Below are positions 62,640 to 64,000 of a DNA stretch of 64,000 bases, one piece after another. The number at the start of each line of letters is the position of its first letter. Within the stretch, counting starts at the first letter, position 1. Source of the DNA: Metallyticus violacea (Eukaryota > Arthropoda > Insecta > Mantodea > Metallyticidae); the NCBI GenBank assembly GCA_030762175.1, contig CM060834.1:64213501-64277500 (forward strand), given 5' to 3'. The position numbers were made by a program, and so were the translations under genes. The notes under the pieces were generated by a model that did not search any database, was not told the DNA's origin, and worked only from the letters and a program-made list of their open reading frames with translations.

Positions 62640-63967
62640 TTATTTGAGATAACTTGTTCTCTTTCATTATACTAGTTTGATAGCCTTAGACAAGCATATT
62701 ATGCGCAAAGAATCTCGAAAAGAAAAAAATTTTTTTTCGAAGTTTGGAAACTTCGTTGGAATCACTTTTTTTCCGTTCTTATTTAAGATTACTGGTTCTC
62801 TTTCATTATACTAGTTTGATAGCCTCAGACAAGCATATTATGCGCAAAGAATGTCGAAAAGAAAAAAATTTTATTTCGAAGTTTGGAAACTTCGTTAGAA
62901 TCACTTTTTTTCCGTTCTTATTTGAGATAACTGGTTCTCTTTCATTATACTAGTTTGATAGCCTCAGAGAAGCATATTATGCGCAAAGAATCTCTAAAAG
63001 AAAAAATTTTTTTTTCGAAGTTTGGAAACTTCGTTAGAATCACTTTTTTTCCGTTCTTATTTGAGATAACTGGTTCTCCTTCATTATACTAGTTTGATAG
63101 CCTCAGAAAATCATAGAAAATCATAGGTACGTTCTTATTTGAGATAACTGGTTCTCCTTCATTATACTAGTTTGATAGCCTCAGAAAATCATAGGTATGC
63201 GCAAAGAATCTCGAAAAGAAAAAAATTTTTTTCGAAGTTTGGAAACTTCGTTAGAATCACTTTTTTTCCGTTCTTATTTGAGATAACTGGTTCTCTTTCA
63301 TTATACTAGTTTGATAGCCTTAGACAAGCATATTATGCGCAAAGAATCTCGAAAAGAAAAAAAATTTTTTTCGAAGTTTGGAAACTTCGTTAGAATCACT
63401 TTTTTTCCGTTCTTATTTGAGATAACTTGTTCTCTTTCATTATACTAGTTTGATAGCCTTAGACAAGCATATTATGCGCAAAGAATCTCGAAAAGAAAAA
63501 AATTTTTTTTCGAAGTTTGGAAACTTCGTTGGAATCACTTTTTTCCGTTTTTATTTAAGATTACTGGTTCTCTTTCATTATACTAGTTTGATAGCCTCAG
63601 ACAAGCATATTATGCGCAAAGAATGTCGAAAAGAAAAAAATTTTATTTCGAAGTTTGGAAACTTCGTTAGAATCACTTTTTTTCCGTTCTTATTTGAGAT
63701 AACTGGTTCTCTTTCATTATACTAGTTTGATAGCCTTAGACAAGCATATTATGCGCAAAGAATCTCGAAAAGAAAAAAAATTTTTTTCGAAGTTTGGAAA
63801 CTTCGTTAGAATCACTTTTTTTCCGTTCTTATTTAAGATTACTGGTTCTCTTTCATTATACTAGTTTGATAGCCTCAGACAAGCATATTATGCGCAAAGA
63901 ATCTCGAAAAGAAAAAAATTTTTTTTCGAAGTTTGGAAACTTCGTTAGAATCACTTTTTTTCCGTTG
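62640..63967 (+). repeat. 1,328-bp HOR, second copy, running to the window edge
   Basis: Monomer starts are 62,679, 62,818, 62,957, 63,096, 63,174, 63,313, 63,452, 63,590, 63,729 and 63,868. The spacings are 139, 139, 139, 78, 139, 139, 138, 139 and 139. The 139 at 63,174 is a +1 GGTATG form offset by an A7T7 block; the 138 at 63,452 has T6. The order is still in phase at base 64,000, so a third copy may continue outside the window. Confidence 0.9.
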
Positions 63968-64000
63968 TTATTTGAGATAACTTGTTCTCTTTCATTATAC

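Larger units (their letters stand above)
1..64000 (+). repeat. 139-bp satellite DNA array filling the whole window
   Basis: The block starting 'gatagcc' recurs about every 139 bp from first base to last, always in the same orientation (for example starts at 141, 280, 419, 558 and 697). Nearly all monomers are 138-140 bp; a few indel monomers of 78, 127, 129, 130, 132, 136 and 163 bp are listed separately. My consensus holds 43 G+C in 139 bp. No stretch of more than a few tens of bases departs from the repeat, so there is no gene, mobile element or unique DNA in the window. Homogeneous arrays of this size are typical of eukaryotic centromeric, pericentromeric or heterochromatic satellites. I do not recognise the family. 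The chromosomal location and species are not shown by the sequence. Confidence 0.98.

Noticed and set aside
1..64000. CRISPR array or other spacer-repeat structure
   Set aside because: Repeats are directly contiguous at 139 bp with no unique spacers, and far longer than CRISPR repeats.
1..64000. Identity with human/primate alpha satellite or another named family
   Set aside because: The period is 139 bp, not 171, and the only resemblance is the partial CENP-B-like stretch. I do not recognise the monomer and will not assign a species.

Overview
The window is one uninterrupted, AT-rich tandem satellite array. A monomer of about 139 bp (31% G+C by count of my consensus) repeats head-to-tail in the same orientation from base 1 to base 64,000, about 460 times. 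I see no gene, RNA gene, transposon, CRISPR array or unique spacer. An array of this length and multi-level structure points to a eukaryotic genome, most likely centromeric or pericentromeric heterochromatin. I do not recognise the family and cannot name the species.

Monomer layout, counting from 'gatagcc': an 11-bp odd palindrome GCATATTATGC (offsets 16-26); a 15-bp A/T block, usually A7T8 (45-59); an immediately adjacent 18-bp perfect dyad CGAAGTTTGGAAACTTCG (60-77); a segment partly resembling the CENP-B box (73-89); a T7 tract (88-94); and a variable 3' half with TGAGATAACTGG, TGAGATAACTTG and TAAGATTACTGG versions. Monomers differ by substitutions at recurring sites and by a few diagnostic indels. 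These variants recur in fixed order and so define higher-order repeats (HORs).

Regions: (1) 1-4.3 kb, a heterogeneous left flank. (2) 4.3-19 kb, HOR units of about 24-29 monomers (3.3-4.0 kb), including a clear tandem pair with offset 3,335/3,336 bp. (3) 19-57 kb, a recently amplified core in which multi-kilobase segments recur nearly identically at offsets 3,632, 4,036, 7,887, 11,646, 13,209, 14,422/14,005, 18,331 and 25,941 bp, joined by in-register deletions and hybrid monomers. (4) 57-61.2 kb, a heterogeneous right flank that shares rare variants, in the same order, with the left flank. (5) 61.3-64 kb, a separate 1,328-bp HOR with a 78-bp truncated monomer.

No genes act together here. 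The short open frames are by-products of the repeat: 139 is 3n+1, so each frame shifts at every monomer and soon meets a stop. The biological interest is the record of unequal exchange, and sequence elements (dyad, A/T block, partial CENP-B-like motif) of kinds reported from centromeric satellites. Any centromere function is inference.
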